DNA of 64,000 nt from Aedoeadaptatus nemausensis (GTDB taxonomy: Bacteria > Bacillota > Clostridia > Tissierellales > Peptoniphilaceae), in assembly GCF_903819165.1 (NCBI RefSeq), contig NZ_CAIJCS010000026.1, positions 79,824 to 143,823 on the forward strand, written 5' to 3'. The notes below the pieces were generated by a model. That model ran no database searches. It saw only the letters and a list, made by a program, of their open reading frames with translations, and was not told the origin of the DNA. The position numbers and the translations under genes were made by a program. The stretch's first letter is position 1. The number at the start of each line of letters is the position of its first letter. Positions 1-9,368 of this stretch are shown one piece after another.

Positions 1-1779
1 TTGTTCCGCCACTTCTTTTTCCCGGGCGGCGAGCTCCGCCTTGGCTCTTGCCAGTTTCACCTCTTCTTTTGCCGCACCGTTATTTTGTTCCCGCTCCAAT
101 TGAGCTAAGGCTTTTTCGCGGGCGTCTTTCGCCCCGTTTTGTGCGGCGATCATAACGTTCAGCTCTCTTTTTCGCTTGTTACCTGCGAGCATGGCGTCTT
201 TCCGTTTCTCGAAAGATCTCGTCGCCTTATCCCGTTCTCCTTTCAGGCGATCCGCTTCTCTTTTCGCCTTGAGATAGGCGGGAGATTTTAGGGCGTTTTC
301 AAGCTCGGCTTTCTGCTTTTCTAAATTCGAGCCATCCTCCCCTTCTTTTAAGTCGGAGATTTTTTCGTCGAGGGCCTTTATTCTTTCGCCGATGGCCTGT
401 TCATCGACGCCCGTTTTCTTTAAGGTCGCAAGGGCTTCCTCGTAGCGAGCCTGTTTTTCCATAAGCTCTTTCTGCGCAGCTATCGATTTCCCGCGAAGGG
501 CGTCCTTTTGCTCGTCAATAGCGGAAAGCTCCGCCTTTGCATCGGCTATGGTCTTCTCGGAGTAGGGCAGCTCGGGGACAGACCTGAGCGCAGGAGCCTC
601 GCCTCTCTCTAAGCGTTCCTTAGCTTCCCGAATGGTTTTTTCTTCCCGGAGAATATTTTCCAAGGCCTCGTCGGCGGTTTGGATCCCCGCGAGGGCTCGA
701 TCTTTCCCGGCTAAACCGTCCACTATGCCGGCGGCAATGGCGTTTTCTCCGTCGAGAAGGGCCTTTTCTCCGGCGCTCAATCGGTCTTCCTGAAACAAAA
801 TGCTGTTTCTCGCCATGTTCAGTTTACTCTTAGAATCTTTAAGGGCGGCTTCCCCTCGAGCGATGCCCTTTTGAAAATCGGCCTTCCCTTTCAGAAAGTC
901 TTTTTCACCGCGGGCCCACTCCGCTTCGCCGTCTAAAATGGCGTTCCAACCATCGTCGAGCTTATCGTAACCTTCGGCGATGTCCTTTTCTCCATCTCGA
1001 ATATCGCCCCGAATGTCGGCGATCCGCTCGTCGAGCCGCTTTTCCGGCCGATCGCTGAAAATAGCCTTAAAGCCTTCTTTGTGTCTCTCGTTTAAGCGAA
1101 CATATTCGTCGCTGTAAACTGCCAGGCCCTTTAAGTCCTCAAACTGAAATTGAGCCTGGGTAATGGTAGGGTCGCGAAATGCGAGGGGCAAAACATAGGC
1201 GAAGCCGTCGATAGAATCTCCCCTCTGCGTGGCGCCCTTGCTCTCGTCGTCTAAGAACAAAATGCTCCTGGCGAAACCCGTTACGCGATAGGAATAGCGG
1301 TTGAACACGGGCTTGGCGTCCTTATCGAAGGGATTTTCTTCTCGCTCAAATTCGATAGTGTCGCCGATGGAATACTTTCCCTTCAAACTGTGATCCAGTA
1401 AAATTTCGTCCACCGCTTTCGGGGCGCGACCTTCGGTAATATTCGGAAGGCTGATCCGCTTCGGCAAAGAGGAAATGTAGACAGTCTCCCGCTTTTTACT
1501 CGTCAAAAAAGCAGTGTGAAAATATTCCTTTTCCGCCACCCCGTCGAGAGCGCTCAGCCGCTCCAAGTCCTCGTCTTCCAAACCTTCCGCCACATCCAAC
1601 TTCAGATCGTAATGATTGCCCTCATCCAGGGTCTTCTGTATGGTGCGGCGCATAATCGGCCCGGTTACCGTAAGGCCCACGAGCACGAAAACGCCGATGG
1701 CGATCAGCGCCAAAAGGGAGGTAAAGCGCAGTTTGTGGCCCGTAATTTCCCGTATAAAATCTTTTTGTCTCGGCGTCAT
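1..1779 (-). CDS. ABC transporter permease, FtsX/MacB type (partial, C-terminus off the window)
   Basis: Open for 593 codons from an ATG one base after the stop of the upstream ATPase gene to the window edge, so the 3' part is missing. Residues 18-40 form one membrane segment (LLALIAIGVFVLVGL). Residues about 50-240 look like an extracellular MacB-type periplasmic-core domain. From about residue 245 the protein is a very long, charged heptad-like coiled coil with repeated 'GEKD.. G..' units, as in large Firmicutes FtsX permeases. The missing end should carry the remaining membrane segments. It is expected to work with the neighbouring ATPase in export or in mechanotransmission at the cell envelope; the substrate is unknown. 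Family assignment rests on the N-terminal pattern and gene pairing. Confidence 0.8.
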   Translation of the reverse strand, partial: MTPRQKDFIREITGHKLRFTSLLALIAIGVFVLVGLTVTGPIMRRTIQKTLDEGNHYDLKLDVAEGLEDEDLERLSALDGVAEKEYFHTAFLTSKKRETVYISSLPKRISLPNITEGRAPKAVDEILLDHSLKGKYSIGDTIEFEREENPFDKDAKPVFNRYSYRVTGFARSILFLDDESKGATQRGDSIDGFAYVLPLAFRDPTITQAQFQFEDLKGLAVYSDEYVRLNERHKEGFKAIFSDRPEKRLDERIADIRGDIRDGEKDIAEGYDKLDDGWNAILDGEAEWARGEKDFLKGKADFQKGIARGEAALKDSKSKLNMARNSILFQEDRLSAGEKALLDGENAIAAGIVDGLAGKDRALAGIQTADEALENILREEKTIREAKERLERGEAPALRSVPELPYSEKTIADAKAELSAIDEQKDALRGKSIAAQKELMEKQARYEEALATLKKTGVDEQAIGERIKALDEKISDLKEGEDGSNLEKQKAELENALKSPAYLKAKREADRLKGERDKATRSFEKRKDAMLAGNKRKRELNVMIAAQNGAKDAREKALAQLEREQNNGAAKEEVKLARAKAELAAREKEVAEQ

Positions 1780-1780
1780 A

Positions 1781-2482
1781 TTACCACTCGATTTCATCTA
1801 TGGTCTTGGGATGTTCGTTGACATAAATATCCCGCACCTTGGCGTCGTTAATTTCGATCACCCGATCCGCCGCTTCGGCGATGGCGCGGTTATGGGTAAT
1901 GACGATCACGGTGCGGCCGTGTTTTCTGGAGCTTTCCTCCAAAATTTTGAGCACACGTTTCCCGGTCTTGTAATCCAGGGCGCCGGTGGGCTCGTCGCAG
2001 AGTAAAAGCTTGGGATTTTTTCCGAGGGCCCGGGCGATGGCCACCCTTTGCTGCTCGCCGCCGGAAAGCTGGGAGGGGAAGTGATTTTTCCGCTCCTCGA
2101 GACCTACTCGGTTTAAAATCTCCTCCGCATCCATGGCATCGTTCACGATGGCATTGGCAAGCTCCACATTTTCGAGAGTCGTTAAATTGGGGATTAAATT
2201 ATAAAATTGAAACACGAAACCCACATCGTAGCGGCGATAGGTGGTCAGTTCCTTTTCCGTCATAGCGGCGATATCTCTTCCGTCCACCATCACCTGCCCG
2301 GAATCATTGGTGTCCATGCCCCCTAAAATATTTAAAATCGTCGACTTTCCCGCACCGGAGGGGCCTACAATGGCGACAAACTCCCCTTCTTCAATGGCGA
2401 AAGAGATGTGGTCATTGGCCACGGTCTTGGCCGCGCCGCTACCGTAGGTCTTCGTCGATTCGATAAATTCTACAAAAGCCAA
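1781..2482 (-). CDS. ABC transporter ATP-binding protein, MacB/LolD type
   Basis: A 233-residue ATPase with Walker [10 protein letters not shown] (40-48), Q-loop near residue 92, signature LSGGEQQ (139-145), Walker B LLLCDEP (159-165) and an H-loop histidine in 'VITHN'. The '[12 protein letters not shown]' and 'CDEPTGALD' wording is typical of the MacB/LolD/FtsE branch that partners FtsX-type permeases. The permease start follows one base after this stop, so the two are co-transcribed and probably coupled. No substrate can be inferred. Confidence 0.93.
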   Translation of the reverse strand: MAFVEFIESTKTYGSGAAKTVANDHISFAIEEGEFVAIVGPSGAGKSTILNILGGMDTNDSGQVMVDGRDIAAMTEKELTTYRRYDVGFVFQFYNLIPNLTTLENVELANAIVNDAMDAEEILNRVGLEERKNHFPSQLSGGEQQRVAIARALGKNPKLLLCDEPTGALDYKTGKRVLKILEESSRKHGRTVIVITHNRAIAEAADRVIEINDAKVRDIYVNEHPKTIDEIEW

Positions 2483-2658
2483 AAAGCTTCCCTCACTTCC
2501 TCATATATTTTTAGATCCATACCCTATTTTACAGTATTTCTCCTATGCTCTTTCTATTTAAAAACAGTCTATCACCGTAAAAGACACTTGTCTATTTTTG
2601 ACTTTTATTCTTCTTGTTTCCGCCTCTCAAGTTCAGTACAATCAAAGAAGGAGGCACT

Positions 2659-3138
2659 ATGAAGAAAAAATTCACGATTACAGAAGAAGATTATTTCAAC
2701 TATCAATGGCACATGTTTAAAGAAAACCCTACGGCGAAACGCACCATGTACATTCAAATGGCACTGCCTATTCTCGTGTTTATCGCCATCGCCATATTTT
2801 ATTACGCTACGGGAAAAGAGTTGAAGGGTCTTTTGCCCCTGGGGCTCGTTCTCGTACTATGGCCTTTTATCTATCAGTTTTTCTTTAACCGTACCATGAA
2901 GAAAAAACTCAAACAGCTTATTCAGAAGATGAAAAAAGACCTTCCCATCGGCGATCACCATGCAAGCATGGACGAGAAGAGCATTCACGACGGCGATATC
3001 GACTTTGCCTACGAAGATATTCGCTACGTGATGGACGGGGACGGCGAATTTTATTATATTTTTTATAAAGACGCCCCCTCCGCCTACCTCTTGCCGAAGG
3101 ACATGGCCAACGACGCCGTTAAGGCTAAAATGCAATAA
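2659..3138 (+). CDS. YcxB-like membrane protein
   Basis: A 159-residue protein. I chose the ATG at 2659 because GAAGGAGG lies just upstream, although the frame is open further left. The N-terminus is charged, followed by two membrane segments (about residues 33-53 and 57-75), then a cytosolic domain of about 80 residues with the pattern 'DIDFAYEDIRYVMDGDGEFYYIF..DAPSAYLLPK', typical of YcxB/YcxB-like C-terminal domains. Function of the family is not established. It stands alone between divergent and convergent neighbours and shares a bidirectional terminator with the ECF operon on the other strand. Confidence 0.6.
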   Translation: MKKKFTITEEDYFNYQWHMFKENPTAKRTMYIQMALPILVFIAIAIFYYATGKELKGLLPLGLVLVLWPFIYQFFFNRTMKKKLKQLIQKMKKDLPIGDHHASMDEKSIHDGDIDFAYEDIRYVMDGDGEFYYIFYKDAPSAYLLPKDMANDAVKAKMQ

Positions 3139-3144
3139 GAATAG

Positions 3145-3180
3145 AAAAAGCAGGCTGACCCTAAAGTCAACCTGCTTTTT
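3145..3180. terminator. Bidirectional intrinsic terminator
   Basis: Inverted repeat AAAAAGCAGG / CCTGCTTTTT extended by TGAC/GTCA around one mismatch, six-base loop, with T-runs on both strands. It lies between the convergent ends of the YcxB-like gene and the ECF ATPase gene and can serve both. Confidence 0.85.
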
Positions 3181-3184
3181 TAGT

Positions 3185-4582
3185 TCAGTTCTTTTGAATT
3201 CCGAAAGAACGCATGTCGATAATCTCATCCGCCGTACGATTTAAAAATTCCGTATCATGGGAAACGACGATTAAAATTCTTCCATCCTTTGCCAACGACC
3301 GCGTAAGTCCCGAAATACTTACCATGTTTTCGTAATCCATTCCACTTGTCGGCTCGTCAAAGCCGATAATTTCCCGATCACTTAATAAAACCGAAGCGAT
3401 GGCGACCCTTTGCTTTTCGCCGCCGGACAAACTCATGGGATGGCGCTCCTTCTTATCCAAAAGGTTTAAGCGATCCAATATATGTTCACGCTTTTCCTCG
3501 TCGATCGTTTTTTGCCCAAGCACGACTTCCCCCGCCACAGTATCGCTAAAAAGTTGATGATTTACATCCTGCATAACCAATGCGGAATGTGCCAGTCGTT
3601 TACGCTTTGGCATCTTTACACTTTTAAAATCGATAACGTCTTTCGTACTTTTTTCGATGCCGAGAAGGCTTCTGAGGAACGTGGATTTTCCACAACCATT
3701 GGTTCCGACGATGCCGTAAACCTTTCCTTTTGCAAGGCCAATATCTTCTACGGAAAACCCCTTCGCCGATCCCTCAAAAAAGTGCTGTAAACAATGAATT
3801 TTGAGATCTGATCCGTTACAATTCCCTGATTTTTTCTTCAATTCTACAGGGCGTGTCGAGCGTAACCCTTGGGCATACAACGCTTTTTCGGGAAGATTCA
3901 AAAACGCACTTTTGTTAAAAGTTGTTTTCAGCTTTCCCTCCTCCATAAGATATACTCTGTCCACGAGATCCATAAGGTAATAAAGCCGATGTTCGGCAAT
4001 CACTAATGTAATGCCTTCTCGTTTTAGCAAATAAAGCATATCGTGTAAGGTTCGGGTCGTCTTTTCATCTAAATTTGATGACGGTTCGTCGAGGAGAATA
4101 ATGGGCGCACCGCTTATATAAGCCGCGGCGATGCTCAACACTTGTTTTTCACCGCCTGATAATTTGAAAATATCACGATCCATTAAATGCTCGATATGGA
4201 AAAGAGCGAGCATTTTCTCCAATCGCTCCTTCATTTTTTCGCGACTAAGGCCTATGTTCTCCAAATAAAAAACGAGTTCCAAGGTCGTATCCACATTGAA
4301 AAAATGAGTCTTTGGATTTTGAAACACACTGGCTATCATTTGGGACAGATCGGCCATGCTCATTTTTTCAACTGCACAACCGTCAATAAGGATCTCCCCT
4401 TCGAGAGATGCCCCGTCGTAAGAAGAGGCGATACCGTTGATGGCGCGTATAATGGAAGATTTACCGGATCCGCTTTTTCCCGTGAGCAAAACGCATTCGC
4501 CATCCGCCACAGAAAATGTAATGTCGTGTAAGCTTTTTTCGGCCTCGCCGTACGTTAGGGATAAATGTTTTATCTCAAGCAT
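3185..4582 (-). CDS. ECF transporter ATPase with two fused ABC domains (cassette 1)
   Basis: A 465-residue energy-coupling ATPase containing two complete nucleotide-binding domains. Domain 1 has Walker A GKSGSGKS (35-42), LSGGE (141-145) and IILLDEP (161-167); domain 2 has GTNGCGKST (293-301), LSGGE (385-389) and IIGFDEP (405-411). One chain therefore replaces the usual EcfA/EcfA' pair. The start overlaps the end of the T-subunit gene by 13 bp, and the S subunit lies upstream, giving S-T-A order. By family it powers uptake of a small substrate bound by the S subunit. A homologous fused ATPase is found in cassette 2 (58632-60101). Confidence 0.93.
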   Translation of the reverse strand: MLEIKHLSLTYGEAEKSLHDITFSVADGECVLLTGKSGSGKSSIIRAINGIASSYDGASLEGEILIDGCAVEKMSMADLSQMIASVFQNPKTHFFNVDTTLELVFYLENIGLSREKMKERLEKMLALFHIEHLMDRDIFKLSGGEKQVLSIAAAYISGAPIILLDEPSSNLDEKTTRTLHDMLYLLKREGITLVIAEHRLYYLMDLVDRVYLMEEGKLKTTFNKSAFLNLPEKALYAQGLRSTRPVELKKKSGNCNGSDLKIHCLQHFFEGSAKGFSVEDIGLAKGKVYGIVGTNGCGKSTFLRSLLGIEKSTKDVIDFKSVKMPKRKRLAHSALVMQDVNHQLFSDTVAGEVVLGQKTIDEEKREHILDRLNLLDKKERHPMSLSGGEKQRVAIASVLLSDREIIGFDEPTSGMDYENMVSISGLTRSLAKDGRILIVVSHDTEFLNRTADEIIDMRSFGIQKN

Positions 4583-5259
4583 AACCAGCCTCCCAATACA
4601 AAGCCGAACACGCCGAGAAAATACACGATGTCGACGACACCGCGTTTTACTTCCCGAAAGCGCGTTTTCTCTCCCTCAATGCCGATTCCCCGTGTTTCCG
4701 CCGCCATGGCAATGTCATCGGCAATAGTCGACGATAAAATGAGCAACGGAACGCTTACATATTCCCCGTAGCGCAAAGGATTTTTCCACGTAATCCCTCG
4801 TATTTTCATCGCCTGCTTAATGTGATGATGTTCTTCCTTAAAGGAAGGAAAAAAACGAAACATGACGGCGACGGGGATGGTAATGGTTCGTGGCACATGA
4901 ACAGTATCCATAGAGGTTATAATATCGCCTACGTCAGATGTTTGAATCAGATATTTCCCCGCCATAAAGGGCAAATAAAACATTTTAACCACGACTAAAA
5001 GGGCGACAAACATTTTTAAAAATCCGGGAAGGGCCATGGCACCTTCAAAATTCGGCAGAAAATAAAGAAGAGCGAAAGCCAAAAAACCTTGCAATGCTTC
5101 TTTTTTTAATCCTCTCAACCAAAAAAACAAACCGATCCACACCATAACACCCCAGGCAAAAAGTCCAATGGGATGTAATACGGTAAAGCTTACGAGCATG
5201 GTAACAATGAATTTCGTAATGGGATTTGGATTAAATGAAACACTTGGCGTTCCATTCAT
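4570..5259 (-). CDS. ECF transporter transmembrane (T) component, EcfT/CbiQ type
   Basis: A 229-residue membrane protein with about five hydrophobic segments and the cytoplasmic helix region containing 'MFRFFPSFKEEHHHIKQAMKIRG', matching the Ala-Arg-Gly-type coupling motifs of EcfT proteins (here KIRG; second motif 'AAETRGIG'). It couples the ATPase to the S subunit. It starts at the base where the S gene stops and overlaps the ATPase gene, so translation is probably coupled. Confidence 0.9.
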   Translation of the reverse strand: MNGTPSVSFNPNPITKFIVTMLVSFTVLHPIGLFAWGVMVWIGLFFWLRGLKKEALQGFLAFALLYFLPNFEGAMALPGFLKMFVALLVVVKMFYLPFMAGKYLIQTSDVGDIITSMDTVHVPRTITIPVAVMFRFFPSFKEEHHHIKQAMKIRGITWKNPLRYGEYVSVPLLILSSTIADDIAMAAETRGIGIEGEKTRFREVKRGVVDIVYFLGVFGFVLGGWLCLR

Positions 5260-5840
5260 TATGCAATGCCCGCCTTAATGAAGTGTTTTTTAAGCATGGC
5301 GCGGCCGATCCATGCGCCGACGATGCCGCCGATAAAAGCTCCTGCATAGACGATGGCCATATGGGGGTAGGTGATAAGTTTTTCAAGAGCTTGAACATAA
5401 TCCGATCCCATCATGGCACACATTTCCATGTATTTTTCCTTTACTAAGAGCATTTGCATGAGGGAACCGCAAATCCACATGTTAAAAATACCAAAGGCGA
5501 TGGCGTTATGTTTAAAGGAACGATAATTTCCGCCTCGGCGAATAAATTCGGCGACCAACATTACCACCAATGCGTGTACAGGCACCACGTAAGTATGCCC
5601 CATGACAAACATTCCCAGGGGCGTCAGCATTCCGAAGATAAAAAGCGCCCAGGGTTTTTGTTCTTTCGCCATAAACAACATAACGATGACGCCGCTAACG
5701 ATGCCGAGAATGGTCGGATAGATTAAAAATAAAATAGGGACCATGCCGATCATGCCGACGCCGAACATTACAATAAAATAGATAACGGCAAAGATCCCGA
5801 TGGTAACGAGATCTTTGACCTTTAATTTTTCATTCTTCAT
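5259..5840 (-). CDS. ECF transporter substrate-binding (S) component, MptD/Trep_Strep type
   Basis: A 193-residue integral membrane protein with about six hydrophobic segments. Its start 'KLKVKDLVTIGIFAVIYFI' and overall pattern fit the MptD-type (TIGR02185-like) S components that occur next to a dedicated T subunit, a fused ATPase and two exporter half-transporters. The substrate of this family is not firmly known; related sets in siderophore loci such as streptococcal equibactin make a metallophore likely, which is inference. The upstream exporter gene ends 8 bp away, so it belongs to the same operon. Confidence 0.8.
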   Translation of the reverse strand: MKNEKLKVKDLVTIGIFAVIYFIVMFGVGMIGMVPILFLIYPTILGIVSGVIVMLFMAKEQKPWALFIFGMLTPLGMFVMGHTYVVPVHALVVMLVAEFIRRGGNYRSFKHNAIAFGIFNMWICGSLMQMLLVKEKYMEMCAMMGSDYVQALEKLITYPHMAIVYAGAFIGGIVGAWIGRAMLKKHFIKAGIA

Positions 5841-5848
5841 ACTTCCTC

Positions 5849-7567
5849 CTAATATACAAAGGCTTCCGCCATTTCAGATTTTTCTATAAGGTTTCGGTAG
5901 GTCGGCGAGGTTTTCAGCAGTTCGTCATGTTTGCCTTCCCCTTCGACTTTTCCCTTGTTTAAGACGACGATTTTATCCGCTTTTTCCACGCTCTTTAAGC
6001 GGTGAGAAATAATGACCACCGTCTTATTTTGAATCAAGTGGTTCAGGGATTGTTGAATGATCCGTTCATTTTCCACATCCAAGCTGGATGTAATTTCGTC
6101 GAGAATTAAAATAGGCGCATCTTTTAAGAACGCGCGGGCAATGGAGAGCCGTTGCCGTTGACCGCCGGAAAGTTCCTGTCCGTTTTCCCCGATGGCCGTA
6201 TGGAATCCTTCGGGCATTTCGTCGATGAAATCCATACAATTGGCCATACGCGCCGCTTCTTTTACTTCCTCGTCGGTGGCATCCAAACGTCCGATGCGAA
6301 TATTTTCCATGACGCTCGTATTAAAGAGCATCACGTCTTGGAAAACGATGGATGTCTTTTTAAAGAGGGAGTCGGTGGAAACATTTTGAATGTCGTAGTC
6401 GCCGATGCGAATGGCGCCAGAATCGTAATCGTAAAGGCGGCTCATGAGTTTTAAGAGGGTACTCTTGCCGCAACCGCTGGGCCCGACGAGGGCGGTAACG
6501 TCCCCTTGGCGAGCGGTGAAGTTCACACCCTCCAACACGTTCTTTTCGCCGTAGCCAAAGTGAACATCTTCTACATCAATGCTTACGCGCCGAAGATCCA
6601 CGTCTTTTCCCTTTTGAAGGGGCGCATCTTGAATAGAGGCTATATTTTCGACGCGAGGGGTAATGTGGCGAATTTCCAGAGCCGTTTCGCTGGAAAGATC
6701 AATTAAATCTTTAAGCTTCATGGCGGCGAGGACGTAGCCTACGACATAAAGTAAGCTCACTTCCCCTTTGGCTAGAAGCCCGACGCCGACGTAAAGGACG
6801 ATCCCGAGACTGATAAAGGAAAATAAATTCGACAGGGCCATAACGACTATAGCTAAGCCTTCGGTCTTCATCTGGATCTTTTCGCTTTCGTCCATTTTGG
6901 TGTAAAGATCCTTTTGAACGTCATCCGTTAAATGGTAGCTCCGGATTTCCTGATGGAGTTCGATAGCCTCTTGAAAATCTTCCGTATTGGCCCGCAGCTG
7001 ATCGAAGAATTTTTTATTACTCTTAATGCCCTCTCCTTTAAAAGCGACGAGGATTAAGAGGCGCAGCGTCATGGGAAGAATGACCGCAAGGCCCAGCTTG
7101 ACATTCCCTATCAACAGCATGACGCCGAGAATGGGAATAAAGAGGTAGAGCCCGTAAATCTTAGGAATGGCGTGGCTCATGGCGTGTTCGATAGCTTCTA
7201 CATCGGACATAATGGATTGTGCCAAATCGCTTAAATTGCGTTTTGAGAAAAAGGCCAGGGGCAATTTCGCCAAAGTTTTCCCCAAATTTTCTCGCAAGTT
7301 CGCCGATTCTTTGTAGGTAGCGTTATACATGCGCTCGTATTCGACGAGAAGGGCAATGAATAAGATCACGCAAATGCCAAGAGATAGCGCGAAATAAAGT
7401 GTTTGCGAATGGAATGTGCCTTCTAAAATCTGCTGACCCAGCAGCATAAGAATCATGACGGGAAACATAGCGATGACGTTGACGATAAAGCTCGCCCACA
7501 CGGCACGCACCAATCCCCGTGCTCCTTCTTCGGTTACATGGAATTTCTTTTTAAAGTGCTCTTTCAT
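5849..7567 (-). CDS. ABC exporter half-transporter (second of pair, cassette 1)
   Basis: A 572-residue fusion of a six-helix type-1 exporter domain (about 1-310) and an ATPase domain with Walker A GPSGCGKST, signature LSGGQRQR and Walker B ILILDEITSS. I chose the ATG at 7567, preceded by TTGGAGG with seven bases spacing; the frame could also open six codons earlier inside the upstream gene. Walker B is followed by Glu-Ile rather than the common Glu-Ala/Pro, which keeps the catalytic Glu. It should pair with the preceding half-transporter as a heterodimer. Such pairs beside metallophore uptake genes (YbtP/YbtQ, IrtA/IrtB) import or process siderophores; that role here is inference. Confidence 0.9.
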   Translation of the reverse strand: MKEHFKKKFHVTEEGARGLVRAVWASFIVNVIAMFPVMILMLLGQQILEGTFHSQTLYFALSLGICVILFIALLVEYERMYNATYKESANLRENLGKTLAKLPLAFFSKRNLSDLAQSIMSDVEAIEHAMSHAIPKIYGLYLFIPILGVMLLIGNVKLGLAVILPMTLRLLILVAFKGEGIKSNKKFFDQLRANTEDFQEAIELHQEIRSYHLTDDVQKDLYTKMDESEKIQMKTEGLAIVVMALSNLFSFISLGIVLYVGVGLLAKGEVSLLYVVGYVLAAMKLKDLIDLSSETALEIRHITPRVENIASIQDAPLQKGKDVDLRRVSIDVEDVHFGYGEKNVLEGVNFTARQGDVTALVGPSGCGKSTLLKLMSRLYDYDSGAIRIGDYDIQNVSTDSLFKKTSIVFQDVMLFNTSVMENIRIGRLDATDEEVKEAARMANCMDFIDEMPEGFHTAIGENGQELSGGQRQRLSIARAFLKDAPILILDEITSSLDVENERIIQQSLNHLIQNKTVVIISHRLKSVEKADKIVVLNKGKVEGEGKHDELLKTSPTYRNLIEKSEMAEAFVY

Positions 7568-9308
7568 CGTTGATCCTCCAATCATTTGCCGTGTTGTACT
7601 GCAAAAGTTCCCGCTTGTAGTAGCCGTCTTTCGCCATCAGCACGTCGTGGCTTCCCCGCTCCACAACTTTCCCCTTGTCCATGACGAGGATTTCATCTAC
7701 GTTTCGCACGCTCGTCAAGCGGTGGGCGATCATGATGACGGTTTTGCCTTCCATAAGCTTTTTAAAGGATGTCTGCAGTTTATACTCGTTGTCGGCGTCG
7801 ATGGCGGCGCTGGCTTCGTCCATTACCACGATTTTCGCGTCTTTCAACATGGCGCGGGCAATGGCGATTCGTTGTTTTTCTCCGCCGGAAAGGTACACGC
7901 CTTTGGCGCCGATTAAAGTGTGTATGCCGTCGGGAAGATTTTCGATAATATCCATCGAAGCGGCGTCTTTCAGTGCCTTCAACACCTCGTCTTCCGTGGC
8001 ACCCTTTTTGGCGACGGCGATGTTGTCGAATATGGAGCCGTTAAAGAGTTTCGGATCTTGGAAAATAAAGGCGATGTTTTCCGCCACAGCTTTTTCCGAA
8101 TACTCGGATAAAGGTATTCCGCCGATTAAAATGTCGCCGCCGTCGATTTTATAAAATCCAGAAAGCAATTTGGCGAGGGTTGATTTCCCCGATCCCGACG
8201 CGCCGATGAGGGCGTAGGTTTTACCCCCGTCCAGGTTCAGGTTGAAATCCTTAAAGACGAGCTTATCTCCGTAGCCGAAATCCACGTGAGAAAAGGCGAT
8301 GTCCTCTCCGTCAAAAGTTTCCTTCGTTCCGAAAGCGATTTTATCTTTCAGCATGTCGTCGTACATTTTTTCTAAATTGGAGAGGGCGTAGTTGGCGTTA
8401 AAAATATACATGCTGGAATACATGATCCGCATGAGGGATGAAAAGGTGACCCCCGAAATAAAGAGGAGCATGATCAGTTCCACGTAGAAAGAACGCATAT
8501 CGCCTACCCGGTGTAAGTATAATGACAGGGGAACCATGACGATGGCGATGACGCCGATTAGGAGCCATTGAATCGCCGTGTAAAGCAATTTGCAGGATTT
8601 GGAATAAGCATAGGCGTATTTTGCGTAATCGTGAATGGCGTCGTGAAGTGCTTTAAAGGATTGAACGTCGGCGCCGAAAATTTTGACAACTTGAATGCCC
8701 CGAATGTATTCCACCGTTTCGGCACTCATGCGTTTTAAGGCGTCTTGGTAAATTTGCATAAATTTCGTTTCCCCGCCCATCATGGATTTAAAGAGCAAAC
8801 CGCCGATGACGATAAGGACGACGAGGACAATGCCCAAACGAATGCTCACGTAAAAACCTAAGATCAAACTTAGAATGGGTACGACGAAAGCTTGCCCTAA
8901 ATCGGGAATCATGTGTGCCACCGATTGGTGAGTTAACCCGGCGTTGTCGTCGATGGTTTTGCGAACGACGCCGCTGGGATTGAGATCGAAAAAGCGGAAA
9001 CTGGCTTTTGTTACGCCGTCGATGCCTTTTTTGCGAAGATTGGTTTCCACGTGAAATCCTAATTTATGGGATGCGATGCCCGATGCAAAATAAAGCACGC
9101 TGCCCGCCGTTAAGGTTATCATGGCGCGAATAGAGAGCGCCATGGCGTGGGCGACGTTGCCTTCTTGAATCAACGCCACCATGACGCAGTAGACGAAATA
9201 ATAGCCCGCCACGAGACCTGCGGCGCTTGCAACGGATAAAAGCAGAGATAAGTAACCGTAACCCTTCGCCTCGGGTACATATGCGAATATTTTTTTATAA
9301 ATGGCCAT
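7551..9308 (-). CDS. ABC exporter half-transporter (first of pair, cassette 1)
   Basis: A 585-residue type-1 ABC exporter: membrane domain roughly 15-310, then an ATPase with GASGSGKST, LSGGEKQR and IVVMDEASAAID. It is the first gene of the cassette-1 operon (exporter, exporter, S, T, ATPase) and its 3' end overlaps the next exporter's start. RBS AGGAGG lies just before ATG. A perfect 15-bp Fur-type palindrome lies 17 bp upstream of the start. Its partner in cassette 2 is the 597-residue protein at 56852. Confidence 0.92.
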   Translation of the reverse strand: MAIYKKIFAYVPEAKGYGYLSLLLSVASAAGLVAGYYFVYCVMVALIQEGNVAHAMALSIRAMITLTAGSVLYFASGIASHKLGFHVETNLRKKGIDGVTKASFRFFDLNPSGVVRKTIDDNAGLTHQSVAHMIPDLGQAFVVPILSLILGFYVSIRLGIVLVVLIVIGGLLFKSMMGGETKFMQIYQDALKRMSAETVEYIRGIQVVKIFGADVQSFKALHDAIHDYAKYAYAYSKSCKLLYTAIQWLLIGVIAIVMVPLSLYLHRVGDMRSFYVELIMLLFISGVTFSSLMRIMYSSMYIFNANYALSNLEKMYDDMLKDKIAFGTKETFDGEDIAFSHVDFGYGDKLVFKDFNLNLDGGKTYALIGASGSGKSTLAKLLSGFYKIDGGDILIGGIPLSEYSEKAVAENIAFIFQDPKLFNGSIFDNIAVAKKGATEDEVLKALKDAASMDIIENLPDGIHTLIGAKGVYLSGGEKQRIAIARAMLKDAKIVVMDEASAAIDADNEYKLQTSFKKLMEGKTVIMIAHRLTSVRNVDEILVMDKGKVVERGSHDVLMAKDGYYKRELLQYNTANDWRINDERAL

Positions 9309-9324
9309 AAGACCTCCTTCTTCA

Positions 9325-9339
9325 TGATAATAATTATCA
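9325..9339 (-). promoter_or_regulatory. Fur-type operator (perfect 7-1-7 box)
   Basis: TGATAAT-A-ATTATCA matches the classical Bacillus Fur 7-1-7 consensus at all 14 defined positions. It lies 17 bp before the first gene of cassette 1 and overlaps a TGnGATAAT extended -10-like sequence. This predicts iron repression of the operon 9308 to 3185. Other Fur-family regulators (Zur, PerR) use related boxes, so the metal is inferred. Confidence 0.8.
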
Positions 9340-9368
9340 CAACATCTTGTAAAAAAACTTAAACCGAC

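Noticed and set aside
7567..7585. Upstream start (six codons earlier) for the 5849 exporter
   Set aside because: The ATG at 7567 has a strong TTGGAGG at proper spacing; the earlier ATG has none.
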